Below are positions 26,375 through 36,018 of a stretch of DNA of 64,000 nucleotides, piece after piece; position 1 is the stretch's first letter, and each line of letters opens with the position of its first letter. A program made the translations under genes and the position numbers. Location of the stretch: contig CP042428.1 of NCBI GenBank assembly GCA_024207135.1, forward strand, positions 1,054,001 through 1,118,000. Direction: 5' to 3'. This DNA is from Arthrobacter sp. C2. GTDB taxonomy: Bacteria > Actinomycetota > Actinomycetes > Actinomycetales > Micrococcaceae. Under the pieces are notes generated by a model. The model saw nothing but the letters and a program-made list of their open reading frames with translations. It searched no databases and was not told the origin of the DNA.

Positions 26375-28959
26375 CCGAGATCTTCCCCGGCGTCTATCGC
26401 CGGTTCTCCCGCCGCGTCCAGGTTCCCTCCACCTCGGCGGCGGATGCACCGGGCACCAGCCACCAGTGGCACCTGCTGGACAACGACTCCGAGCTCAGGG
26501 ACAAGGGCATCGAACCGGTGGGCACCCTGCTGTGCGTGCACGGCAACCCCACCTGGTCCTACCTCTGGCGCGGCCTGCTGAACCACGTCTCCGCCCACGA
26601 GCTGCCCTGGCGCGTGGTGGCGGTAGACCAGCTGGACATGGGGTTCTCCGCCCGCACCGGCGTGTTCCGCCGGCTCGCGGACCGGGTCAACGACCTGGGC
26701 GACCTGACCACCACGCTGGGGATCAGCGGCCCGGTCACCACGGTGGGACACGACTGGGGAGGACTCATCTCCCTGGGCTGGGCCCTGGGACACCGGGAGC
26801 AGCTGGCCAACGTGGTGCTCACCAACACCGCCGTGCACCCGGCCGGCTTCGAGCTTCCCGCCGCCCTGCGATTGGCTTCCCACCCGGCGGTGCACGGCTG
26901 GGGGACCAAATCCACCGATGCGTTCCTGCGCACCACCCACTCGCTGGCCCACCCGGCCCTGCAGCCGGAGGTCCGCAAGGCCTTCATGGCCCCCTACGCA
27001 AACGCCAACCGGCGCACCGGGGTGGGCAACTTCGTGGCCGACATCCCCTTCACCGAGGACCACCCCAGCCGACCCGCGCTCGAAGCAATCGCCGAGGGCA
27101 TCAAATCCCTGGAGGTCCCCGCCCTGCTGCTCTGGGGCCCGAAGGACCCGGTCTTCTCCGACCGCTACCTGCGCGATCTGGTGGGCCGACTCCCCCACGC
27201 CGCGGTCCACCGCTTCGAGGGAGCCGGCCACCTGCTGCCCGAGGACCGCGACATCGCCACCCCGGTCTTTGACTGGCTCGGCCACAACACCGAATCAAAA
27301 GCCGCCCACCGCGCGCAGGCCCTGGCCGCTTACCGGCCCATGCTGGCCGAACTCGACGAGCGCACCGAAGACAGCACCACCGCGGTCGTTGACATCAACC
27401 CTCCCAAATCCCTGTCCTGGTCGCAGCTGGGCCAACGGGTCAATGCCCTGGCCGGCGGCCTGGCCGGGATCGGGGTCAAGCCCGGGGACCGGGTGAACCT
27501 GCTGGTGCCCCCGGGAATCGAGCTGACCTCGCTGATCTATGCCTGCCTGCGCCTAGGCGCAGTCATTGTCGTGGCCGATGCCGGACTGGGCACCCAGGGA
27601 CTGGGACGGGCCATCCGCGGGGCAGGACCGAGCTACCTCATAGGAATCGACCGGGCGCTGACCGGCGCCAGGTTCCTGGGCTGGCCCGGAACCCGGATCG
27701 CCGTATCGGACATGCCAACCGCCAAGCGCAAGCTGCTCGGGGTGGCACACACGATCCCCGAGCTGCTCGAGGCAGGCAGCCACGCAACACCAACGGGCAC
27801 GGACTTCGCCGAGGCGGACCCGGACGCGGACGCCGCGGTGCTCTTCACCTCAGGCTCCACCGGGCCGGCCAAGGGCGTCGTGTACACCCACCGGCAGCTG
27901 GCAGCGATGCGGGACACCCTGCGCGAGACCTACGACCTGAAGGCGGGCTCGGCCCTGGTGGCCGGGTTCGCCCCGTTCGCGCTGCTCGGCCCGGCACTGG
28001 GTGCCACCTCGGTGACCCCGGACATGGACGTCACAGCACCGCGCACGCTCACCGCCGGCGCCCTGGCGGATGCCGCAGCGGCCGTGGATGCCACCACGGT
28101 GTTTGCCTCCCCCGCCGCCCTGGCCAATGTCCTGGAAACCCGGGATTCCCTGGACGCGTCCCAGCGCCTGGTCTTGGAAGGCATCTCGCTGATGCTTTCG
28201 GCCGGCGCCCCGATCCCCGAACCCCTGCTCGCCAAGGTCCAGGACCTGGTCCCCAAGGCCCGGGTGCACACCCCCTACGGGATGACCGAGGCCCTTCCGG
28301 TCACCGACATCGACCTGGAGTCCATCCGTGCCGCAGGATCGGGCAACGGGGTCTGCGTCGGCACCCCGGTCGCCGGGGCGCAGGTTGCCATTGCGCCCCT
28401 GGACGCCAACGGAACCGCCGGCGACACACCGGAAACCACGCCCAACCTCACCGGTGAGATCCTGGTCCGTGCCCCGCACGTGAAGGACCGCTACGACAGG
28501 CTCTGGATCACCGAGCGCTTGAGCACCTCGATCCCCGGTTGGCACCGCACCGGGGACGTGGGGCACCTCGATGACGCCGGACGACTCTGGGTCGAGGGAC
28601 GGCTGGGCCACGTGCTCAACACCCCCACCGGGCCCAAGACCCCGGTGGCGGCCGAACAGGCCGCCGAGTCCGTGACCGGCGCCGGACGCGCCGCACTGGT
28701 CGGCGTGGGCCCCGCGGGGACCCAGGCCTCCGTGGTGGTCATGGAGACCGTGCCGCCGGCCCGCCGCGCGGCCCCCGCACCCGAGGCCCTGGCCCAGGCC
28801 GTGCGTGCCGCGGTCGCCCGCACCGGGACCAAGGTCTCCGCGGTACTGGTGGTCCCGGAGCTGCCCACCGACATCCGGCACAATTCCAAGATCGACCGGG
28901 CCGCACTGGCCGCATGGGCCACCGGCACCTTGGCCGGTGGAAGGATCCGCAACCCATGA
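26371..28959 (+). CDS. oleBC: OleBC fusion: beta-lactone decarboxylase plus beta-lactone synthetase
   Basis: A natural fusion of the second and last olefin enzymes. Residues 1-310: alpha/beta-hydrolase fold of the haloalkane-dehalogenase type with 'LCVHGNPTWSYLWR', the nucleophile Asp at about 128 in 'VGHDWGGLISLG' and His in 'FEGAGHLLPEDRD'; OleB decarboxylates the beta-lactone to the cis-olefin. Residues 330-862: acyl-adenylate-forming domain (OleC) with P-loop 'VLFTSGSTGPAKGVVYTHRQ', 'YGMTEALPVT' and the hinge 'HRTGDVGHLDDAGRLWVEGR'; it makes the beta-lactone. Such fusions are known in actinobacteria such as Micrococcus. The GTG overlaps the oleA stop; the stop overlaps oleD (ATGA). Confidence 0.93.
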   Translation: MTEIFPGVYRRFSRRVQVPSTSAADAPGTSHQWHLLDNDSELRDKGIEPVGTLLCVHGNPTWSYLWRGLLNHVSAHELPWRVVAVDQLDMGFSARTGVFRRLADRVNDLGDLTTTLGISGPVTTVGHDWGGLISLGWALGHREQLANVVLTNTAVHPAGFELPAALRLASHPAVHGWGTKSTDAFLRTTHSLAHPALQPEVRKAFMAPYANANRRTGVGNFVADIPFTEDHPSRPALEAIAEGIKSLEVPALLLWGPKDPVFSDRYLRDLVGRLPHAAVHRFEGAGHLLPEDRDIATPVFDWLGHNTESKAAHRAQALAAYRPMLAELDERTEDSTTAVVDINPPKSLSWSQLGQRVNALAGGLAGIGVKPGDRVNLLVPPGIELTSLIYACLRLGAVIVVADAGLGTQGLGRAIRGAGPSYLIGIDRALTGARFLGWPGTRIAVSDMPTAKRKLLGVAHTIPELLEAGSHATPTGTDFAEADPDADAAVLFTSGSTGPAKGVVYTHRQLAAMRDTLRETYDLKAGSALVAGFAPFALLGPALGATSVTPDMDVTAPRTLTAGALADAAAAVDATTVFASPAALANVLETRDSLDASQRLVLEGISLMLSAGAPIPEPLLAKVQDLVPKARVHTPYGMTEALPVTDIDLESIRAAGSGNGVCVGTPVAGAQVAIAPLDANGTAGDTPETTPNLTGEILVRAPHVKDRYDRLWITERLSTSIPGWHRTGDVGHLDDAGRLWVEGRLGHVLNTPTGPKTPVAAEQAAESVTGAGRAALVGVGPAGTQASVVVMETVPPARRAAPAPEALAQAVRAAVARTGTKVSAVLVVPELPTDIRHNSKIDRAALAAWATGTLAGGRIRNP

Positions 28960-29984
28960 GCGCCGAGCCGAATCCCGTGGCCCCGCGCCGCGTGCTGGTC
29001 ACCGGCGCCAGCGGGCTGCTCGGCGGGGCCGTGGCAGCGCTGCTGCGGACCAAGGGGCACCAGGTGCGCACCTTCCAGCGCCGGGCCTCCGCGGCGGGCA
29101 CCGACGAGGTGCTGGGCTCGCTGACCGACCCGGCCGCGGTGCGCCGTGCCGTGGACGGCATGGACGCCGTCATCCACCTGGCGGCCAAGGTCTCCTTCAC
29201 CGGGTCCTGGCACGACTTCGTGGCCACCAACATCACCGGAACCAACACCCTGCTCGAAGCGGCCAGGGACGCCGGAGCCCGGGACTTCGTGTTTGTCTCC
29301 TCCCCCTCGGTCGCCCACTTCGGCGAGCCGCTGGCCGGAGCCGGGGCCGGGGTTGCCGATCCGGACCGTGCCCGCGGGAACTACGCACGGTCCAAGGCTG
29401 CTGCCGAGCTCAGCGCGCTCGCCCAGGACTCACCTGAATTCCGGGTCACGGCCATCAGGCCGCACGTGGTCTGGGGCCCGGGCGACACCCAGCTGGTGGA
29501 ACGGGTGATCGAGCGGGCCGCCGGCGGCAGGCTTCCGCTGCTGGACCAGGGTGCCGCGCTGATCGACACCACCTACATCGACAATGCCGCCGCTGCCATC
29601 GTGCGCGGGCTCGAGCGCATGGGACACGCCCACGGGCGCTCCCTGGTGGTCACCAACGGCGAACCGCGCCCCGTGGGCGAGCTGATCGCCGGGATCTGCA
29701 ATGCCGGAGGCGTTCCCGCGCCGCGGACCAGCGTCCCAGGCTGGCTGGCGAGAGGTGCGGGCTCGGTCATTGAGCGCTTGTGGATCGCGGCCGGGTCGCG
29801 GAACCTGGTTCGCGACGAGCCGCCCATGACCAGGTTCCTGGCCGAACAGCTCTCCACCGCGCACTGGTTCGACCAGCGCGAAACCCGCGCGGTGCTGGAC
29901 TGGGAGCCCAGCGTGGGCATTGACGAAGGGCTGGATCGGCTCGCCTCCCACTATGGCGGAACCGGACCCGGGCAGGCTAGCTAA
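28956..29984 (+). CDS. oleD: OleD: NADPH-dependent 2-alkyl-3-ketoalkanoic acid reductase
   Basis: Short-chain dehydrogenase of the extended (epimerase-like) type that reduces the OleA product to the beta-hydroxy acid. 342 aa. Nucleotide motif 'VLVTGASGLLGGAVAALL' near residue 13, 'VIHLAAKVSFTGSWHDFVAT', the active-site pair in 'RGNYARSKAAAE' (Y-x3-K), and 'AIRPHVVWGPGDTQLVERVI'. It follows oleBC with a four-base ATGA overlap and completes a compact oleA-oleBC-oleD operon. No terminator-like hairpin is obvious directly after it. Confidence 0.93.
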   Translation: MSAEPNPVAPRRVLVTGASGLLGGAVAALLRTKGHQVRTFQRRASAAGTDEVLGSLTDPAAVRRAVDGMDAVIHLAAKVSFTGSWHDFVATNITGTNTLLEAARDAGARDFVFVSSPSVAHFGEPLAGAGAGVADPDRARGNYARSKAAAELSALAQDSPEFRVTAIRPHVVWGPGDTQLVERVIERAAGGRLPLLDQGAALIDTTYIDNAAAAIVRGLERMGHAHGRSLVVTNGEPRPVGELIAGICNAGGVPAPRTSVPGWLARGAGSVIERLWIAAGSRNLVRDEPPMTRFLAEQLSTAHWFDQRETRAVLDWEPSVGIDEGLDRLASHYGGTGPGQAS

Positions 29985-30107
29985 CCCGGCAGAACGCCGC
30001 ACCACCGGCTACTTGGGGCTGCGCCTCGCCGTTGAGGCCATCGTTTCCTGGGATGCCGCTCTCCATGGAAAACACGGCAATCAAACCGACGGGACAATTC
30101 CCCGGGC

Positions 30108-30296
30108 ATGGCCTCCAACGTGGTCGCGCTCCCGGCCGGCATCGGGTTGTTCTGCGTTGCCCCACGCCCGCTGCGCGGCATGCTGGTGGTGCTCTCGGGC
30201 ATTTTCCACCCAGCCAGGTAAATCGACTACGAAGAGGCGATCGTTGCGCTGGCCGCAGCCATGTGCTTGGCCACCGCGCACGGTACCTTGCCGTGA
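30108..30296 (+). pseudogene. Fragment resembling MprF/lysylphosphatidylglycerol-synthetase membrane region
   Basis: From ATG 30108 the frame reads MASNVVALPAGIGLFCVAPR, then 'GMLVVLSGIFHPAR', an in-frame TAG, and then 'IDYEEAIVALAAAMCLATA' before another stop. The order hydrophobic helix, L/F-rich helix, '(G/I)DYEEA' and a further helix is typical of the membrane part of MprF-type proteins. The rest of the gene is absent. A decayed fragment at best. Confidence 0.45.
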
Positions 30297-30909
30297 TTCG
30301 CCCAGCAGAGCAACGGCCATTAAAGCGGGGATTGTCGGCTGCGAGGCGCAGTGCCGGTGCCGGGAGTCGCGACGTTCTTGGCCTTGCCGGGTGACCGGCT
30401 CGGCCCATAATGCCGAACACGAAAGGACCGGGCAATGTTCGCGACCCGTCGCGGCGGGACACAGGATTGATTTGCGCCGCGCGGTGACAAGGAACGGTTC
30501 TTCTCCGGGCCTTCCATGGCCACCCGCACTTGGCGCAACGGCGTCTTCCGGCACTCCCCGGACCCCGCGGGAAGCGCAAGGATATCCGGGCCGAATTCAT
30601 GATTTCCATCCCGCTCCAGGGCCTATCGCCCACCGTAGTGGGTGCCACGCCGGAGTGGCTGGGCAACTTCGGGTCCTCAGGGGTGTCCAGCGCATGCATC
30701 GGGGACCAGGCCACCGGGGGCTGTCCCTCATTCGCCCTGGAAACCTTTGCATCACCGGCACGGAAAAGACATCGGGGTAACGCCCGGCGATTCTCGGCAA
30801 CATTGCAGCCGATCGGGCGCATCCTTGTAGCAAGACCACACCGGTCTGCCGCTTGGCCCCCAACTCCACGGGGAGAAACGGCACGAAACCGAGCGATTGC
30901 GAGCACGCC
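30297..30909. other. Intergenic region without supported gene
   Basis: Frames on both strands are long only because of GC bias; none has a ribosome binding site or family features. Probably continued debris from the decayed locus to its left, plus the promoter of the SGNH hydrolase. Confidence 0.4.
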
Positions 30910-31740
30910 ATGGCGCGAACCGGCTTCCCGGAACGTCTCGGCGCCTTGGCCGTGGCCGCGTGCATTTCCCTCGCCTTGTTGCTTGGAGCCTCACCGCCGC
31001 CGGTGCTTTCGACGCCCCCGGCGGTGGGCACCGCGAGCACCGCCGGCAATGCAGAGCTGGTGCCGCACCGCGCGGGCCCCGCATCCACAGCCAAAACCGC
31101 GTTGCTGGTCGGCGACTCGCAATCGGCCGGAGCCGCGAACGTTCCCGGGCATCGGACGTGGACCCAAACCGCGTTGCGGGCCTCCGGATACGACGTGCAG
31201 TTCGTGGGCGCCGGAGGAATCGGGTTCGTCACATCGAACGGGTCCGGATCGCCGAACTACCCCACCTCGCTCAACCAAGGCCGATGGGCTCTTCCATCCG
31301 GGGCGCCCGCATTGGTGGTCATCGAAGGCGGCGGCAACGATGCCAGGACCGGGGCCACCGATGCCCGGATCCTGCAGGGGGCCGACGCAACCGTCCAAGC
31401 ACTTCAGCACCGTTACCCGACATCGCGGATGCTGATGATCGGGACCCTCTCCGGTGTCCGGTCACCGGCCGGCTCCCGGCGCGCGGAGGTGGATCGCCTG
31501 CTGGGGAACTACGCCCGCAGCAACCACATCGCCTTCGTGGGAGCCAGGGATTGGTTGGCACGGTACGGCCTGGTGAGCCACCTGGCCGACGACGTGCACC
31601 TGACCCAGGACGGACACGATTTGCTCGCCGGGGTATTGGCCACGCGCCTGGCCACGCTTCACCTGGGCCAGAAGGACACCACCGCGACGCTGCCGGCCAC
31701 GGTGCCTGCCAACGCCCAGGCGGTCGACCCCCAGCGATGA
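30910..31740 (+). CDS. Secreted SGNH/GDSL hydrolase
   Basis: A 276-residue exported esterase/acyl-hydrolase-type protein. Residues 8-34 form a signal peptide (RLGALAVAACISLALLLG). The SGNH blocks are visible: block I 'ALLVGDSQSAGAANV' (Ser70), a Gly in 'FVGAGGIGF', block III 'VIEGGGNDARTG' (Asn) and block V 'LADDVHLTQDGHDLL' (Asp and His). It could remove acyl groups from wall or extracellular polymers. The ATG at 30910 lies just before the signal peptide; the ribosome binding site is weak. A stand-alone gene between decayed loci. Confidence 0.82.
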   Translation: MARTGFPERLGALAVAACISLALLLGASPPPVLSTPPAVGTASTAGNAELVPHRAGPASTAKTALLVGDSQSAGAANVPGHRTWTQTALRASGYDVQFVGAGGIGFVTSNGSGSPNYPTSLNQGRWALPSGAPALVVIEGGGNDARTGATDARILQGADATVQALQHRYPTSRMLMIGTLSGVRSPAGSRRAEVDRLLGNYARSNHIAFVGARDWLARYGLVSHLADDVHLTQDGHDLLAGVLATRLATLHLGQKDTTATLPATVPANAQAVDPQR

Positions 31741-32048
31741 TCGTGGGCCCTGCGCAGGCGGGGGGCCCGGCGCAGGTGGAGGGCGTGCGCTCGGCCCTCG
31801 GCCAGCGGCGGGGGCGGGGCGGGAAGACCGTCAGCATTGCGCGGCCGTCCGCCGGCGGGGAATCGAGAACCACGCGGTGCATTGATCTAGGCGACACTGG
31901 AGCGGCGGCCAAGAATGGTTTACCGCGCAGCAGCTCCGATTCGGGGTGGAATCGGCTGCGTGCGGCGTCGAGTCCGGCTGCGAGGTCGCCCGGCTTCACC
32001 GAGCTGAAACGGTACGAACCGGTGCTGCGGGGGCATGCTTCTTGAGGC
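31741..32048. other. Intergenic region, no supported feature
   Basis: No convincing coding frame or regulatory signal was seen between the SGNH hydrolase and the DedA remnant. Confidence 0.4.
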
Positions 32049-32480
32049 GTGGTCCTGGCCGTTACCTGCCCGGAAATGCCCCAACCGAGGATTTCGCCGA
32101 AATCACTGCTGTTCTTGCTCCCCCTCGGAATCAGCAGCACGGACCTTGCCAATCCACTCACACTCCCGGAGGACGCTGGATCCTGGATTTTGGGTTTCGT
32201 TGCGGTGATCGTCATTGTCGATTCCGGTGTCCGATACCCCTTTCTCAGCGGCGATTCCTTGGTGTTCACCGCCGGTGTGGCCCACGAACTGCTGGGAATA
32301 CCCCCTGCTCCTGTTGATTGCGATCATTGTTGGCGTTGCGCTGCTGGGTGATCAGGTCGAATATTGGATCGGACATCGGTACGGTGCGGCGTTGTCCAGG
32401 GAAGACTCACGGCCTCTCAAGCTCCGATGCCTGCGCAAGGACGAGCAGTTTTTCCAAGACAAGGCGGGTATCCATTCTTG
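32049..32480 (+). pseudogene. DedA-family membrane protein, frameshifted and truncated
   Basis: The first frame (GTG 32049) gives 'PKSLLFLLPLG', 'SWILGFVAVIVIVDSGVRYP' and 'FLSGDSLVFTAGVAHELLGI', the DedA signature GDS-x-L-F-x-AG. At a run of five Cs near 32298 the signal shifts frame to 'PLLLLIAIIVGVALLGDQVE' then 'YWIGHRYGAALSRED' and 'KDEQFFQDKAG', again classic DedA. The protein then ends without the C-terminal helices. One frameshift plus 3' loss; the teichoic glycosyltransferase gene begins just downstream. Confidence 0.75.
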
Positions 32481-32561
32481 GTCAGTGCCAAGGATGAGGC
32501 GTTACGGTGGACGAAGGCAACTCCCCCGAAGCCGCTTCCCCGACCCAAGGAGAACCCGTCG

Positions 32562-34406
32562 ATGCCATTCCATGAAGCCTCAGGCCCTTCGGGCCACGTG
32601 GTGAGCCAGCCGCCACAGCCCCACCGGGCACCAAGGGCCGCGCTCATGGTCACGTGGGCTGTAGAGCAGGGTTTCGGCGGCATGACAGCCATGTGCCTGA
32701 AGCGTGCCGGGCTCTTCCACGAGGGCGGCGTTCCCAGCGCCGTGGTGACCTTTGACGCCAACCCGGAGCTCGACGCCATTCGCACCGCGTTGACGGCCAA
32801 CGGAAAGCTTCACCCCGAGGTGCCCCTCCTCAATCTCCATGAATACTATGCGGAGCAGCCACCGGCCACGGAGACGGGTCGCGGGCTGAAGTTGCGCGGG
32901 ACCGGGATTCCCTGGACCGAGGCCGCGCGGCTCGACCGGTCGTTGGACGGGTCGCTGTTTTGCGTTGATTACACTTCCGCCGGCAACGACAAGCTGTCCA
33001 AGCGTGAATACCACCGGCGCGACGGCAGCGTGTACCTGGTGGACGCCACGCTCCCGGCCCCGCACGATCCCGACCAGACAGTCAGGACACTGCAGCTTCT
33101 GGCCGCCGACGGAACCGTCCAGCTCGAATTCACCAGTGCCGCACGGCTATACCGGCATTGGCTGACCGAATTGGTGGATCGAAGCAATGCCGATGTAATC
33201 ATTGACAGCAAGTTCTCCGCCGGGTTCCTCTTCGCATGGCAGCATCCCACCGCACTGAAGTTCGTCAACTTCCACAGCACCCATGTCGCAGCCGGTCAGG
33301 ACACGCTGACCGGCAAGCTCTCCCCCGCCCACCGGAAGATCATCGACAACCGCGACGCCTGGGACGGGATCACCTTCCTGACCGAATCACAGCGCACCGC
33401 CTTTGTGCGGAGGTTCGGCAACGGCTCCAACACCGTGGTGATCAGCAACCCCGTGGATGGGCCGGACACGTTGCCGGCTTTCGAAGCCCGGGATCCGGGA
33501 ACGGTGGTCCACGTGGGGCGGTTCACCAAGGGCAAGAACATCGGTGCGGTCATTGACATCGTCAACGCCGTGTCCGTTGCGAACGTTCCTGTCCACCTGG
33601 ACCTGATCGGAGACGGGGACCAACGCCCCGTCCTGGAAGAGCAGGTCCGCCGGCTCGGCATCGGTCATCTGGTGAGCTTCCACGGGCACGTCCACGACGT
33701 GGCCCGGCGACTGTCCAAGGCACGTGTCCTCCTGCTGTGCAGCAGGTTCGAAGGCCAATCGCTGGCGATCCTCGAGGCCCAGGCCCATGGCTGCGTCCCG
33801 GTCGCGTACGACGTGGACTTCGGCCCCAGGGATGTCATACAGGATGGACGCAACGGGTTCATAGTCCCGTTTGGCGACCAGGAAGCCGCAGCCATGGCCT
33901 TGGGACGGCTCCTGGCTGACGATGCGCTGTGCGCCGGGATGTCAGACCAGGCGTTTGAATCTGCTAGGCAATACAGCAGCGAGCAAATCTTCACCCACTG
34001 GAAGGAAGCCCTTGAGATGGCCCGAGTGAACAAGAAAGACCGCGAGGTCCTCGCGGCTGCCACGGTCCGGCTGGCCGGGCTGCGCTTCCATCCGGACGGC
34101 GACACCGATCTGGAGGTGGCCGTCAACACCGGCTCCGGGCATCTCGGGGGCCTCATGCTCGTGGTCACCGAACGGGGAACCGACGCCGGCCAGGGAAAGA
34201 CGTTCGAACCGTACAACGAATCGGACGGCATCTTCGGTTTCAGGATTCCAGCCTCCCTGCGCGCCCAGCTTCCGGGATCCGATGCGTTGGACATCAACGC
34301 CGTCCTTGACGTTGGCGGTCTGAAACGCACCATCCGCCTCGGTGCCACGCCCAAGCCGGCATCTGTGCCCTATTTCACGGCCTACGGAAACCTGAGCATC
34401 AAATAG
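32562..34406 (+). CDS. GT4 glycosyltransferase, TagE/TarM-like (poly(glycerol-phosphate) glucosyltransferase type)
   Basis: A 614-residue GT-B glycosyltransferase. The start is ATG 32562, AAGGAG nine bases upstream. The N-terminal domain has 'TWAVEQGFGGMTAMCLKRAG' (donor-side glycine loop) and a long TagE-like insert ('YHRRDGSVYLVDATLPAPHD', 'LTELVDRSNADVIIDSKFS'). The C-terminal donor domain has 'VHVGRFTKGKNIGAVIDIVN', 'SRFEGQSLAILEAQAHGCVP' (E-x7-E) and 'FGPRDVIQDGRNGFIVPFGD'. An extra C-terminal beta-rich domain of about 120 residues follows. It most likely adds sugars to a wall teichoic-acid-like polymer made by the neighbouring glycerophosphotransferases. Confidence 0.85.
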   Translation: MPFHEASGPSGHVVSQPPQPHRAPRAALMVTWAVEQGFGGMTAMCLKRAGLFHEGGVPSAVVTFDANPELDAIRTALTANGKLHPEVPLLNLHEYYAEQPPATETGRGLKLRGTGIPWTEAARLDRSLDGSLFCVDYTSAGNDKLSKREYHRRDGSVYLVDATLPAPHDPDQTVRTLQLLAADGTVQLEFTSAARLYRHWLTELVDRSNADVIIDSKFSAGFLFAWQHPTALKFVNFHSTHVAAGQDTLTGKLSPAHRKIIDNRDAWDGITFLTESQRTAFVRRFGNGSNTVVISNPVDGPDTLPAFEARDPGTVVHVGRFTKGKNIGAVIDIVNAVSVANVPVHLDLIGDGDQRPVLEEQVRRLGIGHLVSFHGHVHDVARRLSKARVLLLCSRFEGQSLAILEAQAHGCVPVAYDVDFGPRDVIQDGRNGFIVPFGDQEAAAMALGRLLADDALCAGMSDQAFESARQYSSEQIFTHWKEALEMARVNKKDREVLAAATVRLAGLRFHPDGDTDLEVAVNTGSGHLGGLMLVVTERGTDAGQGKTFEPYNESDGIFGFRIPASLRAQLPGSDALDINAVLDVGGLKRTIRLGATPKPASVPYFTAYGNLSIK

Positions 34407-34631
34407 CCGTGGGGATTTCCCGTCCTCGCGCGCCGGGATCCGTGGACCGCGGCCAACAGCCACGCACTATCAATACGCCCTTCTGTGCCGGAGGATTGGT
34501 TCCATCAAGGTAATCCTCATCAAGCGCACAGGTTGCGCTGCCAGCTTTAAGGGCAACGAACATATCGGGTTTCCCCGCTTCTCGCCGGTCGTTACGGCGG
34601 CCGGAGAACGGGCATGAAATGACGGAAGCAG

Positions 34632-35924
34632 GTGACCGGCACGATGAAGGATTGGTTGAGCCAACAGCTCAAGGCAGCGATCAGTTCCAAACCGGGAATT
34701 AAGACCAGACGATGGCTTGGCCTGGGCACGGCAACCGTTGCCAATCACGAATTGGACCATATTCCGGTGGCCGGAGACGTCGTCGTCTATTTCAGCGACG
34801 TGGTCAACAAGGCGTACCAACTTGAACAGTGGATCCCCACCTTGGAGCAGCTCCACGAGCACCACCGTGTCGTGCTCGTCTTCCGGAAGGTGCCCACGAT
34901 GCGCCATTTCCGGAAGTTGACCGACCTCCCCAAGATCTACGTCCGCCGTTTGGACGACCTCGTGAACTTCTACAACTTCAATGATTTCAAGCTTTGCCTC
35001 TATGTCAACAACGGTGTGGCGAACTTCCAGTCCCTGACCGCCTCCAGACCGGTACACGTCCATGTCAACCATGGCGAGAGCGACAAGCTTTCCATGGTCT
35101 CGAACCAGGCGAAGGCCTACGACAAGATCTTTGTTGCCGGCCCGGCCGCCGTGGAACGCCACAAGGCCGTCCTACTGGATTTCGATCTGGACAAGCTTCT
35201 CAGCGTTGGCAGGCCACAGTTGGACTCGCGTTTTGAGTCCGAGCTTCCCGCATTCACGGGCAAGACGGTCATGTATGCACCCACGTGGGAGGGTGAGAAC
35301 GATGCAAACAACTACACCTCAATGGATCTCTTTGGCGAGAGCATCATCGAAGCATTGGTGGCCCTCCCTGACATGCGAGTCATCTACAAGCCCCATCCAC
35401 GCATCCTGACCTCGACGACAGCCGCAGTCGCACGTGCACACACGCGGATCAATGAAATCCTCGAAGAACACAACACCGCCGGTGCCCAACACGTGATTGC
35501 TGAAGCCCAGAACATCCTGGCGCTCTTCGAAGACATTGACGCGTTGGTCACCGATGTTTCGAGCGTGGGCCTGGACTTCCTGTATCTACACCCAGAGAAG
35601 CCGTTGATTCTTACCGATCGGCGAAACGACTTGGAGAAGCTGAATCGGGAAGTTCCCGTCAGCAGGGCCTGCCCGGTGATCAGCGATTCAACCCAAGGTT
35701 CCTTGCTGGCCTCAATGGCCACGCATCTCAACGCGGCTCCGAGTGAGGAACGCCTGCAGATGCGTGCGTTTTATTTTGGGGATCGCCAGCGAGGTTCCTC
35801 AACAACGGACTTCATCGCGGCGGTCGACGGGCTGATCAAGGGCCGTGAACAGCAGCTGGAGTCTTACGAGCTCCGCGGCAGCGCCTTGGACTCCGAGGAC
35901 TCCCCAGACTCCGCCGACGAATGA
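34632..35924 (+). CDS. CDP-glycerol:glycerophosphotransferase-like protein (HGESDK subfamily)
   Basis: A 430-residue soluble or peripheral GT-B transferase of the teichoic acid TagB/TagF type. Landmarks: 'VVVYFSDVVNKAYQLEQWIP', 'VNNGVANFQSL', 'HVHVNHGESDKLSMV' (in place of TagF WHGTPLK), 'VGRPQLD', 'VMYAPTWEGEND', 'VIYKPHPRIL' and 'VTDVSSVGLDFLYLHPEKPL'. The start is GTG 34632; ATG 34644 is an alternative. It shares whole-length layout with the products at 56933, 58665 (two copies) and 62237. It would transfer a polyol-phosphate to a lipid- or sugar-linked acceptor at the membrane; the exact substrate is unknown. Confidence 0.85.
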   Translation: MTGTMKDWLSQQLKAAISSKPGIKTRRWLGLGTATVANHELDHIPVAGDVVVYFSDVVNKAYQLEQWIPTLEQLHEHHRVVLVFRKVPTMRHFRKLTDLPKIYVRRLDDLVNFYNFNDFKLCLYVNNGVANFQSLTASRPVHVHVNHGESDKLSMVSNQAKAYDKIFVAGPAAVERHKAVLLDFDLDKLLSVGRPQLDSRFESELPAFTGKTVMYAPTWEGENDANNYTSMDLFGESIIEALVALPDMRVIYKPHPRILTSTTAAVARAHTRINEILEEHNTAGAQHVIAEAQNILALFEDIDALVTDVSSVGLDFLYLHPEKPLILTDRRNDLEKLNREVPVSRACPVISDSTQGSLLASMATHLNAAPSEERLQMRAFYFGDRQRGSSTTDFIAAVDGLIKGREQQLESYELRGSALDSEDSPDSADE

Positions 35925-35960
35925 CACGCTCCGCGCCGTTCAAGCCGGCAGAAACGCAGT

Positions 35961-36003
35961 AATGCGGGTTGGTCCATTCGTTCAGAATGGACCAACCCGC
36001 ATT
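35961..36003. terminator. Strong bidirectional terminator
   Basis: A perfect 19-bp stem (35961-35979 pairing with 35985-36003) with a five-base loop lies between the convergent glycerophosphotransferase gene and glnK. The A/T flanks allow use in both directions. Confidence 0.85.
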
Positions 36004-36018
36004 GCCGTATTTGTCGGG

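Noticed and set aside
30530-32045. Long alternative-frame ORFs around the SGNH hydrolase
   Set aside because: Arg/Pro-rich shadows; only the 30910 frame has a signal peptide and SGNH blocks.
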